Source: Quadrisphaera sp. INWT6
Lineage (GTDB): Bacteria > Actinomycetota > Actinomycetes > Actinomycetales > Quadrisphaeraceae
DNA length: 64,000 nucleotides
Direction: 5' to 3'
Assembly: GCF_015390235.1 (NCBI RefSeq)
Contig: NZ_VUOH01000001.1
Span: forward strand, 992,001-1,056,000
The position numbers and the translations under genes were made by a program. Positions 15,720-25,145 of the stretch are shown here, in pieces (the stretch's first letter is position 1; each line of letters starts with the position of its first letter). The notes under the pieces were generated by a model. That model did no database searches. It worked only from the letters and a program-made list of their open reading frames with translations, and was not told the origin of the DNA.

Positions 15720-16690
15720 GGCGCGTGCTGGTCCTGACGCACACCGGGCGCGAGGAGGCCGTCGACGCCGCCCGCCAGGTGGTGCGCCTCCTGGTCGACC
15801 ACGGCCTGGAGCCCGTGCTCCTCGACGACGAGGCCGCCGACATCCCAGACTGCACGGGCGTCCGCCGCGTGCAGCCGGGCGCCGTCGAGGACCTCGAGCT
15901 GGTGGTGGTCCTCGGCGGAGACGGCACCGTGCTGCGCGCCGCCGAGCTGGTCCACGGCACCGACGTCCCGCTGCTCGGCGTGAACCTCGGGCACGTCGGC
16001 TTCCTCGCCGAGACCGAGCGCGACGCCCTGGAGAGCACCGTCGCGCACGTCGCCGCCCGCGAGTACAGCGTCGAGGAGCGGCTCACCCTGCAGGTCGACG
16101 TCGTCGAGGGCGGCGTCGTGCGCGCCACCTCGTGGGCCCTGAACGACGTCAGCGTCGAGAAGGGCGCCCGCGAGCGGGTGCTCGAGCTGGTCACCGAGGT
16201 CGACGGGCGCCCCGTGTCGAGCTACGGCTGCGACGGCGTGGTGATGGCCACCCCGACCGGCTCCACCGCGTACGCCTTCTCCGCCGGCGGCCCCGTGGTG
16301 TGGCCCGGCGTCCAGGCGCTGCTCATGGTGCCGATCTCCGCGCACGCGCTGTTCGCCCGCCCGCTCGTGGTCAGCCCCGACTCGGTGATGGCCGTCGAGG
16401 TGCTGGAGCGCAACCAGACCGACGGCGTGGTCTGGTGCGACGGGCGCCGGGCGGTGCCCGTGCACCCCGGGGCCCGCATCGAGGTCCGCCGCGGCGCAGC
16501 CCCCGTGCGCCTCGCGCACATCTCCACCGGCCCGTTCACCGACCGGCTCGTGGCCAAGTTCGGCCTCGCCGTCGGCGGCTGGCGCGGCCCCGAGGACGGC
16601 GAGGGCCGCGGGCACCCCGCCCCCGCGCACCCCGCGCCCCCGGCGACCGGTCCCCGCGCCACCCCGAGCACCGGCCCTGCGGGAGGCTGA
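15716..16690 (+). CDS. nadK: NAD kinase
   Basis: Phosphorylates NAD to NADP; 324 aa. The signature VVVLGGDGTVLRAAE has GGDG at residues 67-70. The second motif LGHVGFLAE, the ALNDVSVEK segment, and CDGVVMATPTGSTAYAFSAG all fit the family. A Pro/Ala-rich tail of about 35 residues is extra. The GTG start overlaps the tlyA stop. The tlyA-nadK-recN order is conserved across actinobacteria (Rv1694-Rv1696). Confidence 0.96.
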   Translation: MRRVLVLTHTGREEAVDAARQVVRLLVDHGLEPVLLDDEAADIPDCTGVRRVQPGAVEDLELVVVLGGDGTVLRAAELVHGTDVPLLGVNLGHVGFLAETERDALESTVAHVAAREYSVEERLTLQVDVVEGGVVRATSWALNDVSVEKGARERVLELVTEVDGRPVSSYGCDGVVMATPTGSTAYAFSAGGPVVWPGVQALLMVPISAHALFARPLVVSPDSVMAVEVLERNQTDGVVWCDGRRAVPVHPGARIEVRRGAAPVRLAHISTGPFTDRLVAKFGLAVGGWRGPEDGEGRGHPAPAHPAPPATGPRATPSTGPAGG

Positions 16691-16693
16691 GGC

Positions 16694-18478
16694 GTGCTCG
16701 AGGAGGTCCGCATCCGCTCCCTGGGCGTCATCACCGACGCCACGCTGGAGCTGTCGGGGGGGTTCACCGTCATCACCGGTGAGACCGGCGCCGGCAAGAC
16801 CATGCTGGTCACCGGGCTCGGCCTGCTGCTCGGCGCCCGCGCCGACGCCAGCTCGGTGCGCCGCGGGGCCGACACCGCCGTCGTGGAGGGGCGCTTCACC
16901 GTCACCCCCGGCAGCCGCGCCGCCGAGCGCGCCGTCGAGGCGGGCGCGGAGCTCGACGACGACGTCCTCATCGTCGCCCGCAGCGTCGCCGCGACCGGCC
17001 GCGGCCGCGCCCACGCCGGGGGCCGCGCGGTCCCGGTCGCGGTGCTGTCCGAGCTCGCCGACGACCTCGTCGCCGTCCACGGCCAGTCCGAGCAGGTGCT
17101 CCTGCGCTCCTCGGCCCGCCAGCGCCAGGCGCTGGACAGGTTCGCCGGCGCCGCCGTCGGGGAGCCGCTCACCCGGTACCGCACCCTGTGGCGCCGGCTG
17201 TCGGCCCTCGACGCCGAGATCGCCGCCATCACCTCCGCGGCCCGGGAGCGCGCCGCCGAGGCCGAGCTGCTGCGCGCCGGGCTGGCCCAGGTCGAGGCGG
17301 TGGCCCCCCAGCCGGGGGAGGACCGCGCCCTGGCCGCCGAGGCCGACCGGCTCGACCACGCCGAGGAGCTGCGCGCCGCGGCCGCCCTCGCCCACGCCGC
17401 GCTCGCGGGCGACCCCCTCGCCGACGACGCCCCCGACGCCGCCTCCCTGGTCGACGCCGCCCGGCGCCCGCTGGAGCTGGTCCGCGAGCACGACCCGCAC
17501 CTGGGCTCCCTGGCCGACCAGCTCGCCGAGGTCGGCTACCTGATCGCCGACGCCGCCGCCGAGCTGGCCACGGCGGCCGAGGCCGTCGACGTCGACCCGG
17601 TGCGCCTGGCCTCCGTCCAGGACCGCCGCGCCGAGCTCTCGGCGCTGGTGCGGGCCCTGCCCGCCGCTTCCCAGCGGTCGGCCGAGCTGGCCGCGGCTGG
17701 CGCGGCGGAGGTGCCCGAGGGCGTCGACGCCGTGCTGGCGTGGGCCGAGGTCGCCTCCCCGCGCCTGCTGGAGCTGGACGGCGACGACGACCGCACCGCC
17801 GGGCTCCGCGGCGAGCGCGAGGGGCTGGTGGCCCAGCTGCTGGAGCTGGCCGGCGCCGTCACCGAGGCCCGCACGGCGGCGGCCCTCGACCTGTCGGCGC
17901 GGGCGACCGCCGAGCTGCCGGAGCTGGCCATGCCGCACGCCCAGCTCCTGGTGCGGGTGACCCCCGCGCAGCCCGACGGCGAGCAGGACGGCGCGCCGTC
18001 GCTCGCCGGGCTCGGGCCCAGCGGCGCCGACGAGGTGGCGTTCCTCCTGCGGCCCTCCCCGGGCCAGCCGGAGCGCCCGATCGCCAAGGGCGCCTCGGGC
18101 GGTGAGCTCTCCCGCGTGATGCTCGCCCTGGAGCTGGTGCTCGCCGCGAGCGACGTCGTGCCGACGTTCGTCTTCGACGAGGTCGACGCGGGCGTCGGCG
18201 GCAGGGCCGCGGTGGGGATCGGTCGCCGCCTGGCGCGCCTGGCGCGCGAGCGGCAGGTCATCGTGGTGACCCACCTCCCGCAGGTGGCGGCGTGGGCCGA
18301 CCAGCACCTGCGGGTGGCCAAGGCCGTCGACGGCCAGGTGACCGTCAGCGGCGTCAGCGCCCTCGACGGCGAGGAGCGGGTGGCCGAGCTGGCGCGGATG
18401 CTCGCGGGCCAGGAGGACTCCGGCTCCGCGCGCGCCCACGCCGAGGAGCTGCTGGTGGCGGCGGCCCGGGAGCGCTGA
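16694..18478 (+). CDS. recN: DNA repair ATPase RecN
   Basis: SMC-like ATPase of double-strand-break repair, 594 aa, full length. Walker A GETGAGKT is at residues 29-36. The middle is an Ala/Glu/Arg-rich coiled coil. The C-terminal ABC signature is [20 protein letters not shown], and Walker B is [13 protein letters not shown]. It starts 3 bases after nadK. In M. tuberculosis two genes (Rv1697, Rv1698) separate recN from pyrG; they are missing here, leaving a 95-bp gap. Confidence 0.96.
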   Translation: MLEEVRIRSLGVITDATLELSGGFTVITGETGAGKTMLVTGLGLLLGARADASSVRRGADTAVVEGRFTVTPGSRAAERAVEAGAELDDDVLIVARSVAATGRGRAHAGGRAVPVAVLSELADDLVAVHGQSEQVLLRSSARQRQALDRFAGAAVGEPLTRYRTLWRRLSALDAEIAAITSAARERAAEAELLRAGLAQVEAVAPQPGEDRALAAEADRLDHAEELRAAAALAHAALAGDPLADDAPDAASLVDAARRPLELVREHDPHLGSLADQLAEVGYLIADAAAELATAAEAVDVDPVRLASVQDRRAELSALVRALPAASQRSAELAAAGAAEVPEGVDAVLAWAEVASPRLLELDGDDDRTAGLRGEREGLVAQLLELAGAVTEARTAAALDLSARATAELPELAMPHAQLLVRVTPAQPDGEQDGAPSLAGLGPSGADEVAFLLRPSPGQPERPIAKGASGGELSRVMLALELVLAASDVVPTFVFDEVDAGVGGRAAVGIGRRLARLARERQVIVVTHLPQVAAWADQHLRVAKAVDGQVTVSGVSALDGEERVAELARMLAGQEDSGSARAHAEELLVAAARER

Positions 18479-18559
18479 GGGAGCGTCGAGGCAGCGTCGA
18501 GGGGGGAGCCGGACGGGCGGTGCTCGCGGCGCCGGGGGTGACCCGGCGGAGCGCGCTGG

Positions 18560-18565
18560 TAGGTT
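18560..18565 (+). promoter_or_regulatory. -10 box before pyrG
   Basis: TAGGTT ends 8 bases before the pyrG GTG; a leaderless or near-leaderless transcript is likely. The same hexamer precedes trkA on the other strand at 54918-54923. Confidence 0.5.
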
Positions 18566-18573
18566 GGCAGCCC

Positions 18574-20274
18574 GTGGCGAAGCGCGGAACATCAGCACGA
18601 CGCGGTACGACGACGCGGCACATCTTCGTGACCGGAGGGGTCGCCTCCTCCCTGGGCAAGGGCCTGACGGCCTCCAGCCTCGGTCACCTGCTCCGGGCCC
18701 GGGGCCTGCGGGTCTCGATGCAGAAGCTCGACCCCTACCTCAACGTCGACCCGGGCACCATGAACCCGTTCGAGCACGGCGAGGTGTTCGTCACCGACGA
18801 CGGCGCCGAGACCGACCTCGACATCGGCCACTACGAGCGCTTCCTCGGGGTCGACCTCGACGCGGCGGCCAACGTGACCACCGGCCAGGTGTACTCCTCG
18901 GTGATCGCCAAGGAGCGGCGCGGCGAGTTCCTCGGGCAGACCGTGCAGGTCATCCCGCACATCACCGACGAGATCGTCGACCGGATGCGCGCCCAGGCGG
19001 TGCCCGGCCCGGACGGCGAGCCGGCGCCGGACATCATCATCACCGAGGTCGGGGGCACCGTCGGCGACATCGAGTCGCTGCCGTTCCTCGAGGCCGCGCG
19101 CCAGGTCCGCCAGCGCGTGGGCCGCGACAACTGCTTCTTCGTGCACGTCTCGCTGGTGCCCTACCTGGGCCCCTCGGGCGAGCTGAAGACCAAGCCCACG
19201 CAGCACTCCGTGGCCTCCCTGCGCAGCATCGGCATCCAGCCCGACGCCGTCGTCCTGCGCAGCGACCGCACCGTGCCGGAGTCCGTCAAGCGCAAGATCG
19301 CGCTGATGTGCGACGTCGACGAGGAGGCTGTGGTCAACGCCGTCGACGCCGCCTCGATCTACGACATCCCCAAGGTGCTGCACACCGAGGGCCTCGACGC
19401 CTACCTCGTGCGCCGCCTCGACCTGCCCTTCCGCGACGTCGACTGGGGCGCGTGGGACGAGCTGCTGCGCCGCGTGCACCGCCCCGCGCACACCGTGACC
19501 CTGGCGCTGGTCGGCAAGTACATCGACCTGCCCGACGCCTACCTCTCGGTGACCGAGGCCATCCGCGCCGGCGGCATCGCGTGCGACGCCAAGATCCAGC
19601 TGCGCTGGGTCGCCTCCGACGGCTGCGCCACCCCCGAGGGCGCGCGCCGCGAGCTGTCCGGCGTCGACGCGGTCTGCGTGCCCGGCGGCTTCGGAGTGCG
19701 CGGCATCGAGGGCAAGCTGGGGGCGCTGAGGTGGGCCCGGGAGAACCAGGTGCCCACCCTCGGCCTGTGCCTGGGCCTGCAGTGCATGGTCATCGAGCAC
19801 GCGCGCCACGTCGCCGGCATCGAGGGCGCCAGCAGCACCGAGTTCGACCCGGACTCGCCCGACCCGGTCATCGCGACCATGGCCGAGCAGGAGCACATCG
19901 TCTCCGGCGGCGGCGACATGGGCGGCACCATGCGCCTGGGCCTGTACCCGGCGGTCCTCGCCGAGGGCTCCGTGGTCGCCGAGACCTACGGCGCCACCGA
20001 GGTCTCCGAGCGCCACCGCCACCGCTACGAGGTCAACAACTCCTACCGCGGGCGCCTGGAGGAGGCCGGCCTGGTCTTCTCCGGCACCTCGCCCGACCGC
20101 GGCCTGGTGGAGTACGTCGAGCTGCCGCGCGAGGTGCACCCCTTCTACGTGGGCACGCAGGCGCACCCGGAGTTCCGCTCCCGCCCCGACCGCGCCCACC
20201 CGCTGTTCCAGGGGCTCATCGCCGCCGCGCTCGCGCGCCAGGCCTCCGAGCGCCTGCTCGAGGTCCCCGCGTGA
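18574..20274 (+). CDS. pyrG: CTP synthase
   Basis: Makes CTP from UTP, ATP and glutamine; 566 aa. The amidoligase domain starts [20 protein letters not shown] (P-loop) and continues with [20 protein letters not shown]. The class I glutaminase domain has the nucleophile Cys in [16 protein letters not shown] and the His-Pro-Glu triad end AHPEFRSRP. The GTG at 18574 gives the usual short basic N-terminus. It overlaps the Nudix gene (GTGA), as in Rv1699-Rv1700. Confidence 0.97.
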   Translation: MAKRGTSARRGTTTRHIFVTGGVASSLGKGLTASSLGHLLRARGLRVSMQKLDPYLNVDPGTMNPFEHGEVFVTDDGAETDLDIGHYERFLGVDLDAAANVTTGQVYSSVIAKERRGEFLGQTVQVIPHITDEIVDRMRAQAVPGPDGEPAPDIIITEVGGTVGDIESLPFLEAARQVRQRVGRDNCFFVHVSLVPYLGPSGELKTKPTQHSVASLRSIGIQPDAVVLRSDRTVPESVKRKIALMCDVDEEAVVNAVDAASIYDIPKVLHTEGLDAYLVRRLDLPFRDVDWGAWDELLRRVHRPAHTVTLALVGKYIDLPDAYLSVTEAIRAGGIACDAKIQLRWVASDGCATPEGARRELSGVDAVCVPGGFGVRGIEGKLGALRWARENQVPTLGLCLGLQCMVIEHARHVAGIEGASSTEFDPDSPDPVIATMAEQEHIVSGGGDMGGTMRLGLYPAVLAEGSVVAETYGATEVSERHRHRYEVNNSYRGRLEEAGLVFSGTSPDRGLVEYVELPREVHPFYVGTQAHPEFRSRPDRAHPLFQGLIAAALARQASERLLEVPA

Positions 20275-20936
20275 CCCCCGCGGGTGCGGGGGCGCCGCGC
20301 GACGAGCTGGTCACCTCGGCGCCCCGCACCCGCGAGCTGCTGCACCGCGGGTACGTCTGGGACCTGGTCCGCGACGTCGTCGAGCTCGACGGCGTCGCGG
20401 ACGGGGCGCTGGGCTCCGGCACGGTGACCCGCGAGCTGCTGCGCCACCCCGGCGCGGTGGGCGTGCTCGCGCTGGACGACGACGAGCGCATCCTGCTCGT
20501 CCGCCAGTACCGCCACCCGGTGGAGCACCTGCTGTGGGAGCTGCCCGCGGGGCTGCTCGACGTCGCGGGGGAGCCGCCGCACCTGGCGGCCGCCCGCGAG
20601 CTGGCCGAGGAGGCCGACCTGCGCGCCGGCAGCTACCACGTGCTGCTCGACTGGTACCTCTCCCCGGGCGGGTCCGACGAGGCGTTCCGCCTCTTCCTCG
20701 CCCGCGACCTGTCGCCGGTGCCCGACGACGAGCGCCACGCCCGCACCGACGAGGAGGCCGGCATGGTCTCGGCGTGGGTGCCGCTGGCGGCCGTGCGCGA
20801 CGCGGTGCTCGCCGGTGACCTGCACAGCCCCAGCCTGGTCGCCGGGGTGCTGGCCGCCTGGACCCTGCGCGAGCGCGGGTGGGAGGGCCTGCGGGCCGCC
20901 GACGCGCCGTGGCCCCAGCACCGGGCCTACCGTTGA
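20271..20936 (+). CDS. Nudix hydrolase, ADP-ribose pyrophosphatase type
   Basis: 221 aa, likely splits ADP-ribose and related nucleotide sugars, by analogy with the same-position Rv1700. The Nudix box is readable as [18 protein letters not shown], preceded by the ADPRase-type [15 protein letters not shown] and [26 protein letters not shown] downstream is also typical of the ADP-ribose subgroup. Its GTG overlaps the pyrG stop. Its last codons contain the -10 box of the next gene. Confidence 0.92.
   Translation: MTPAGAGAPRDELVTSAPRTRELLHRGYVWDLVRDVVELDGVADGALGSGTVTRELLRHPGAVGVLALDDDERILLVRQYRHPVEHLLWELPAGLLDVAGEPPHLAAARELAEEADLRAGSYHVLLDWYLSPGGSDEAFRLFLARDLSPVPDDERHARTDEEAGMVSAWVPLAAVRDAVLAGDLHSPSLVAGVLAAWTLRERGWEGLRAADAPWPQHRAYR
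20928..20933 (+). promoter_or_regulatory. -10 box inside the end of the Nudix gene
   Basis: TACCGT ends exactly 6 bases before the ATG at 20940, giving a probable leaderless mRNA for the EcsC-like gene. Confidence 0.5.
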
Positions 20937-20939
20937 CCC

Positions 20940-21674
20940 ATGGCCCTCTTCCGACGCTCGAAGTCCTCCTCCGACGGCGCTGGCGCCGCTGCTGACGCGG
21001 CCGACGAGGGCCGCCTGTCGCAGACCGCGACGCAGCTGGTGCGCCGCCTGGTCGACCTGGGCATCGACGGCGCGGGGCCCCTGTCGCCGGCGGCGGAGGC
21101 GGCCGAGTCGGTGCGCCGCAAGCACCCCGACGTCGAGGACGCGATCAGCGCCCTCGTCTCGGGCGCCACGCGCTCGGCCGCGGTGGGGGGCTTCGTCACC
21201 GGGCTCGGCGGCTTCGTCACGCTGCCGGTCGCGCTGCCGGCCAACCTGCTGGGCTACTACGTCATCGCCACGCGCACCGTCGCGGGCACGGCCGCGCTGC
21301 GCGGCTACGACCTCTCCTCGCCCGAGGTGCGCTCGGCGGTGCTTCTGGTCCTCGCCGACGAGGACGGCGGCGCCCTGCTGTCGAAGTTCGGCCTCGCCGG
21401 GCCGGGCGGCCTGGTGACCCGCCTCGCCCGCAAGCAGCTCGCCGGCCCCGGGCTCGCGGTGCTCAACAAGGCGATCGGCTTCCAGCTGCTCTCGCGCCTG
21501 GGCCGGTCGGGCCTGTCGCGCCTGGGCCGCGGCCTGCCGCTGGCCGGCGGCCTGCTCGGCGCGGGCCTGGACGTCTACGCCCTGCGCCGCACCGTCAAGG
21601 GCGCCAAGAAGGCGTTCCCGCTGCGCACGGCCGGGGCGGTCTCCGGCGGTGGGACCCAGGGGCAGGAGCGGTGA
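20940..21674 (+). CDS. EcsC-like membrane-associated protein
   Basis: 244 aa. The region from about residue 75 (GFVTGLGGFVTLPVALPANL, then LGYYVIATRTVAGTAALRGY) matches the EcsC protein family, whose role is unknown; the name comes from the B. subtilis ecs ABC operon. A Gly/Leu-rich hydrophobic stretch and the later GRGLPLAGGLLGAGLDVYAL suggest membrane contact. The start is ATG 3 bases after the Nudix stop. The stop overlaps the DUF1232 GTG. Confidence 0.75.
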   Translation: MALFRRSKSSSDGAGAAADAADEGRLSQTATQLVRRLVDLGIDGAGPLSPAAEAAESVRRKHPDVEDAISALVSGATRSAAVGGFVTGLGGFVTLPVALPANLLGYYVIATRTVAGTAALRGYDLSSPEVRSAVLLVLADEDGGALLSKFGLAGPGGLVTRLARKQLAGPGLAVLNKAIGFQLLSRLGRSGLSRLGRGLPLAGGLLGAGLDVYALRRTVKGAKKAFPLRTAGAVSGGGTQGQER

Positions 21675-22150
21675 GCGCGGCCGGACGCAGCGCCTCGGGC
21701 GCTGCGCGCTCCCTGTGGTGGGCGATGCGCCGCAGCCGCACGCGCGGGGGCCCCAAGCCCGCCGAGCTGCTGAAGGCCCTGCCCCGCATGGCCGCGGCGA
21801 CGGCGGCAGGCCGCTACACCGGCTGCTCGCGGGTGAAGCTCGGGCTCATGGTGGCCGCCGCGGGGTACGTCGTCTCCCCGGTCGACCTCCTGCCCGAGGG
21901 CATCCTCGGCCCGATCGGCCTCGCCGACGACGCCGCCGTGCTCGCCTGGCTGGCCGGTGCCCTCATGACCGAGGTGGGCGACTACCTGGAGTGGGAGCGC
22001 CTGCAGCAGCGGGGCGCCGGGGCGGGGCCGGCCCCGGGCGCGAGCACCGGGCCGTCGTCGGAGCGGCCCGCGGCGGGCCCGCGCCGGCGGTGGGGGAGCT
22101 CGCGGCCGGACGACGGCCCCGAGGTCGTGCAGGGCGACGTCATCGGCTGA
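21671..22150 (+). CDS. DUF1232 (YkvA-like) membrane protein
   Basis: 159 aa. The DUF1232 core is GYVVSPVDLLPEGILGPIGL followed by ADDAAVLAWLAGALMTE: a short hydrophobic hairpin with the invariant SPxDLxP motif. It probably sits in the cytoplasmic membrane; function is unknown. The tail is Gly/Ala/Arg-rich. It overlaps the EcsC-like gene (GTGA), so the two are likely one unit. Confidence 0.85.
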   Translation: MSAAGRSASGAARSLWWAMRRSRTRGGPKPAELLKALPRMAAATAAGRYTGCSRVKLGLMVAAAGYVVSPVDLLPEGILGPIGLADDAAVLAWLAGALMTEVGDYLEWERLQQRGAGAGPAPGASTGPSSERPAAGPRRRWGSSRPDDGPEVVQGDVIG

Positions 22151-22246
22151 CGCCGCTCCGCCCACAGCCGCCCCCGCGGCGGGACCCCGTCCACAGGCCG
22201 TCCCGAGGGGTGTCGCGGCGGTGCCGGCTCGCGGAGCCTGGCGCTC

Positions 22247-23527
22247 GTGGAACCCACCGCCATCCGCAGCAGCAGCCCCTTCGAGGTCCTGGCCCTCGCC
22301 GAGCGCACCCTCGGCTTCCGCCCCCGGGAGAGCCTGGTCGTGGTGTCGCTGAGGCCCCCTCGCTGGCGCAGCGGCCTGGTCGCCCGCGCCGACCTCGCCG
22401 ACGCCGCGGCGGCCGTGCCCGACCTGGTGCACCACCTGAGGGCCGACGGCGCCGGGCGGGCCTTCGTGGTCGTCGCCACCGACACCGGTGAGCTGCCGCC
22501 CGCCGCGGCACCGGGGCGGGCGCTCGCGGCGTCCGTGCCGGTCCCGCGCAGCGGCCACCGGTCCGCTCCTGGCGCGGCGGGCCCCCTCCCGCCGGCGGGG
22601 CGCGGCGACCGGCGGGCGCACCTGCCCGGGGCCGACGTCGCGCACCTCGCCGCGGCGGCCCTGCGCGAGGCGGGGGTGCGGCCCGAGCTGTGGCTCGTGC
22701 ACCGCGGTCGGCTGCACTCCTACACGTGCCGGCGCCCCTGCTGCCCGCCGGAGGGGCTGCCGGTCGAGGAGGTCGACTCCACGCGGGTCGCCGCCGAGAT
22801 GGTCCTCGCCGGGCGCGGCCTGGCCGGTGACCGCGAGGAGTGGGAGGCCGCCCAGCGCGCCGCGGTCGCCCCTGCGGACGCCGGAGCCGTCGCGGAGGTC
22901 GCCGACCTGCTGGAGCTCGCGGACCGGCGGTGGCGCCGCTGGGAGCGCGACGGGTGGGCGGAGCCGGGTGACGAGCCGCCGGTGGTCGCGCTGGAGCTGT
23001 GGCGCGGCCTGCTCGAGCTCGGGCGCGGGGGCGTCCCCGTCGGCCCCGTCGGCCCGGGAGCCGGTCCTGAGGTGGGTCCTGGGGTCGGTCCGGAGGCCGC
23101 GGCCGTGCTGCTCGACGCGCTGGTGCGCGTCCCGGTGCGCGACGCCGTGCTGGGGTCGGTCGTGGCCGAGGCGTCACTGCCCTGCCCCTTCGGGTGCGAG
23201 GCGGACGGCGGCAGCGACGACTGCCCCCTGTGCCCGCCGCCGGGGGCGGCCCGGGTCCGGACCGGCGCGGAGCAGGACGACGACGCGGCCACCGCGGTGC
23301 GCGTGCTGCAGGACCTCGCGCGCCTGGCGCCGCCCGGGCGCAGGGCCGCACCCCTCGGGTGCGCCGCCTACGTGCAGTGGTCGCGGGGCGCGTCGGCTCC
23401 GGCCGGGGTGCTCGCGGAGCTCGCCCTGGAGGACGACCCCGGGCACTCCCTCAGCGGGCTGGTCCTGCAGAGCGTCCGCCTGGGGGTGCCTCCGCCCTCG
23501 GTGCGGGAGGCGCGGCGCGCCGGGTGA
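22247..23527 (+). CDS. DUF4192 domain protein
   Basis: 426 aa, actinobacterial family of unknown function. The diagnostic opening is SSSPFEVLALAERTLGFRPR followed by ESLVVVSLR. Middle motifs HRGRLHSYTCRRPCCPPEGL and TRVAAEMVLAGRGLAGDREE, and the late YVQWSRGASAPAGVLAELAL, are family-like. The two Cys-rich segments (CRRPCC, and CPFGCEADGGSDDCPLCPPP) could bind metal; the second looks like an insertion. GTG start without a clear Shine-Dalgarno. It stands alone between the DUF1232 gene and the riboswitch. Confidence 0.85.
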   Translation: MEPTAIRSSSPFEVLALAERTLGFRPRESLVVVSLRPPRWRSGLVARADLADAAAAVPDLVHHLRADGAGRAFVVVATDTGELPPAAAPGRALAASVPVPRSGHRSAPGAAGPLPPAGRGDRRAHLPGADVAHLAAAALREAGVRPELWLVHRGRLHSYTCRRPCCPPEGLPVEEVDSTRVAAEMVLAGRGLAGDREEWEAAQRAAVAPADAGAVAEVADLLELADRRWRRWERDGWAEPGDEPPVVALELWRGLLELGRGGVPVGPVGPGAGPEVGPGVGPEAAAVLLDALVRVPVRDAVLGSVVAEASLPCPFGCEADGGSDDCPLCPPPGAARVRTGAEQDDDAATAVRVLQDLARLAPPGRRAAPLGCAAYVQWSRGASAPAGVLAELALEDDPGHSLSGLVLQSVRLGVPPPSVREARRAG

Positions 23528-23534
23528 GCACACC

Positions 23535-23570
23535 GCGGCGGGCGGTGCGGCGGGCGGTGCGGCGGGCGGT
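23535..23570 (+). repeat. 3 x 12-bp tandem repeat
   Basis: Three perfect copies of GCGGCGGGCGGT just after the DUF4192 stop and before the SAM-IV promoter. Function unknown; probably slippage in GC-rich DNA. Confidence 0.9.
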
Positions 23571-23643
23571 GCCGGGGCCGCTGCTGTGGGCCGATCGGTG
23601 TCCACATCGTGAGATGCGGTGGAGGCCGCCGCTCGCGCCCGCC

Positions 23644-23649
23644 TATCCT
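23644..23649 (+). promoter_or_regulatory. -10 box of the metYX transcript
   Basis: TATCCT ends 7 bases before the first paired base of the SAM-IV aptamer, so transcription should start right at helix P1. Confidence 0.6.
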
Positions 23650-23656
23650 CGCGCCA

Positions 23657-23775
23657 GGTCATGAGTGCCAGCACCAAGCCCCGGCTCGCTGGCCGGCAAC
23701 CCTCGCTCGCGGTGGGGTGCCCCGGGTGATGACCGGGCCTCGCCCCGTTCCGGGTCGCGGCAAGCGCGGGCCAGC
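23657..23775 (+). promoter_or_regulatory. SAM-IV riboswitch
   Basis: S-adenosylmethionine-sensing RNA of the actinobacterial SAM-IV class. P1 is GGTCAT (23657-23662) paired with ATGACC (23729-23734). The core has GAGTGCCAGC, CAAGCCCCGGC and GGCCGGCAACCC, then GCGGTGGGGTGCCCCGGGTG, matching the class closely. A further hairpin and pseudoknot region follows to about 23775. It precedes metY by about 55 bases and presumably lowers expression when SAM is high. The 3' end is approximate. Confidence 0.9.
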
Positions 23776-23831
23776 GGCCCGGTGGTCGCCCCGGCGCCGC
23801 CGTGCCCGGCCCTGACCCCAGGGAGTGCGAC

Positions 23832-25145
23832 ATGAGCGACGGATGGTCCTTCGAGACGAAGCAGGTGCACGCGGGCCAGGCGCCCGACCCGGCCACGGGT
23901 GCGCGCGCGCTGCCGATCTACTCGACCACGTCCTACGTCTTCAGCGACGCCGCTGACGCGGCCGACCTGTTCGCGCTGAAGAAGTTCGGCAACATCTACA
24001 CGCGCATCATGAACCCCACCACCGACGTGGTGGAGCAGCGCGTCAACGCCCTCGAGGGCGGCGTGGGGGCGCTCGCGGTCGCCTCCGGGCAGGCCGCCGA
24101 GGCCCTGGCGCTGCTGAACGTCGCCGAGGCCGGCGACCACGTCGTGGCCAGCGCCAGCCTGTACGGCGGCACGTACAACCTGCTGCGCCGCACGCTGCCG
24201 CGCTTCGGCGTGGAGGTCACCTTCGTGGAGGACCCCGACGACCTCGACGCCTGGCGCGCCGCTGCGACCCCGAGCACCCGGGCGTTCTTCGCCGAGACCG
24301 TCTCGAACCCGCGCTCCCACGTGCTCGACCTCGAGGGCGTCTCGGGCGTGGCGCACGAGGTGGGGGTGCCGCTCGTCGTCGACAACACCGTCGCCACGCC
24401 CTACCTCCTGCGGCCGCTGGAGCACGGCGCCGACGTGGTGGTCCACTCGGCCACCAAGTACCTCGGCGGGCACGGCACCGCCATCGCGGGCGTCATCGTC
24501 GACGGCGGCCGGTTCGACTACGGCCAGGGCGACCGCTTCCGCGGCTTCACCACCCCGGACGACAGCTACAACGGCCTCGTGTACGCCCGTGACCTCGGCG
24601 TCGGCAGCGCCCTGGGGGCGAACCTCTCCTACATCCTCAAGGCGCGCGTGCAGCTGCTGCGCGACCTCGGCGCCTCGGTGGCCCCCTTCAACAGCTTCCT
24701 GGTGGCGCAGGGCCTGGAGACGCTGAGCCTGCGCGTGGAGCGCCACGTGGCGAACGCCACCCGCGTCGCGCAGTGGCTCGAGGGCCGCCCCGAGGTCGAG
24801 TCCGTCTCCTACGCGGGCCTGCCCTCGAGCCCCTGGTACGAGCGAGCCCAGCGCCTGCTGCCCCGGGGCGTCGGCGGCATCGTGGCCTTCGAGATCGCCG
24901 GGGGGGCCGAGGCCGGGCGCCGCTTCGTGGAGGGGCTGTCCCTGCACAGCCACGTCGCGAACATCGGCGACGTGCGCAGCCTCGTCATCCACCCCGCCTC
25001 CACTACCCACAGCCAGCTCTCCGAGGAGCAGCAGCGGGCCGCGGGCGTCACGCCCGGCCTGGTGCGCCTGTCGGTGGGTCTGGAGGGCGTCGAGGACGTC
25101 CTCGCCGACCTCGAGGCCGGCTTCACCGCCGCGAAGGGCGCATGA
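23832..25145 (+). CDS. metY: O-acetylhomoserine sulfhydrylase
   Basis: PLP enzyme of the Cys/Met-metabolism family that makes homocysteine directly from O-acetylhomoserine and sulfide; 437 aa, the longer MetY type. PLP lysine is K209 in VVHSATKYLGGHGT. Other motifs: YSRIMNPT-like YTRIMNPTTDVVEQR, ASGQAAEALALL and the C-terminal HPASTTHSQLS. ATG 23832 is preceded by GGGAG. It is expressed behind the SAM-IV riboswitch and overlaps metX (ATGA). Confidence 0.95.
   Translation: MSDGWSFETKQVHAGQAPDPATGARALPIYSTTSYVFSDAADAADLFALKKFGNIYTRIMNPTTDVVEQRVNALEGGVGALAVASGQAAEALALLNVAEAGDHVVASASLYGGTYNLLRRTLPRFGVEVTFVEDPDDLDAWRAAATPSTRAFFAETVSNPRSHVLDLEGVSGVAHEVGVPLVVDNTVATPYLLRPLEHGADVVVHSATKYLGGHGTAIAGVIVDGGRFDYGQGDRFRGFTTPDDSYNGLVYARDLGVGSALGANLSYILKARVQLLRDLGASVAPFNSFLVAQGLETLSLRVERHVANATRVAQWLEGRPEVESVSYAGLPSSPWYERAQRLLPRGVGGIVAFEIAGGAEAGRRFVEGLSLHSHVANIGDVRSLVIHPASTTHSQLSEEQQRAAGVTPGLVRLSVGLEGVEDVLADLEAGFTAAKGA

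Noticed and set aside
15215-18598. 1127-codon minus-strand frame over tlyA-nadK-recN
   Set aside because: Long antisense frames are expected at this GC content; the forward genes have clear motifs.
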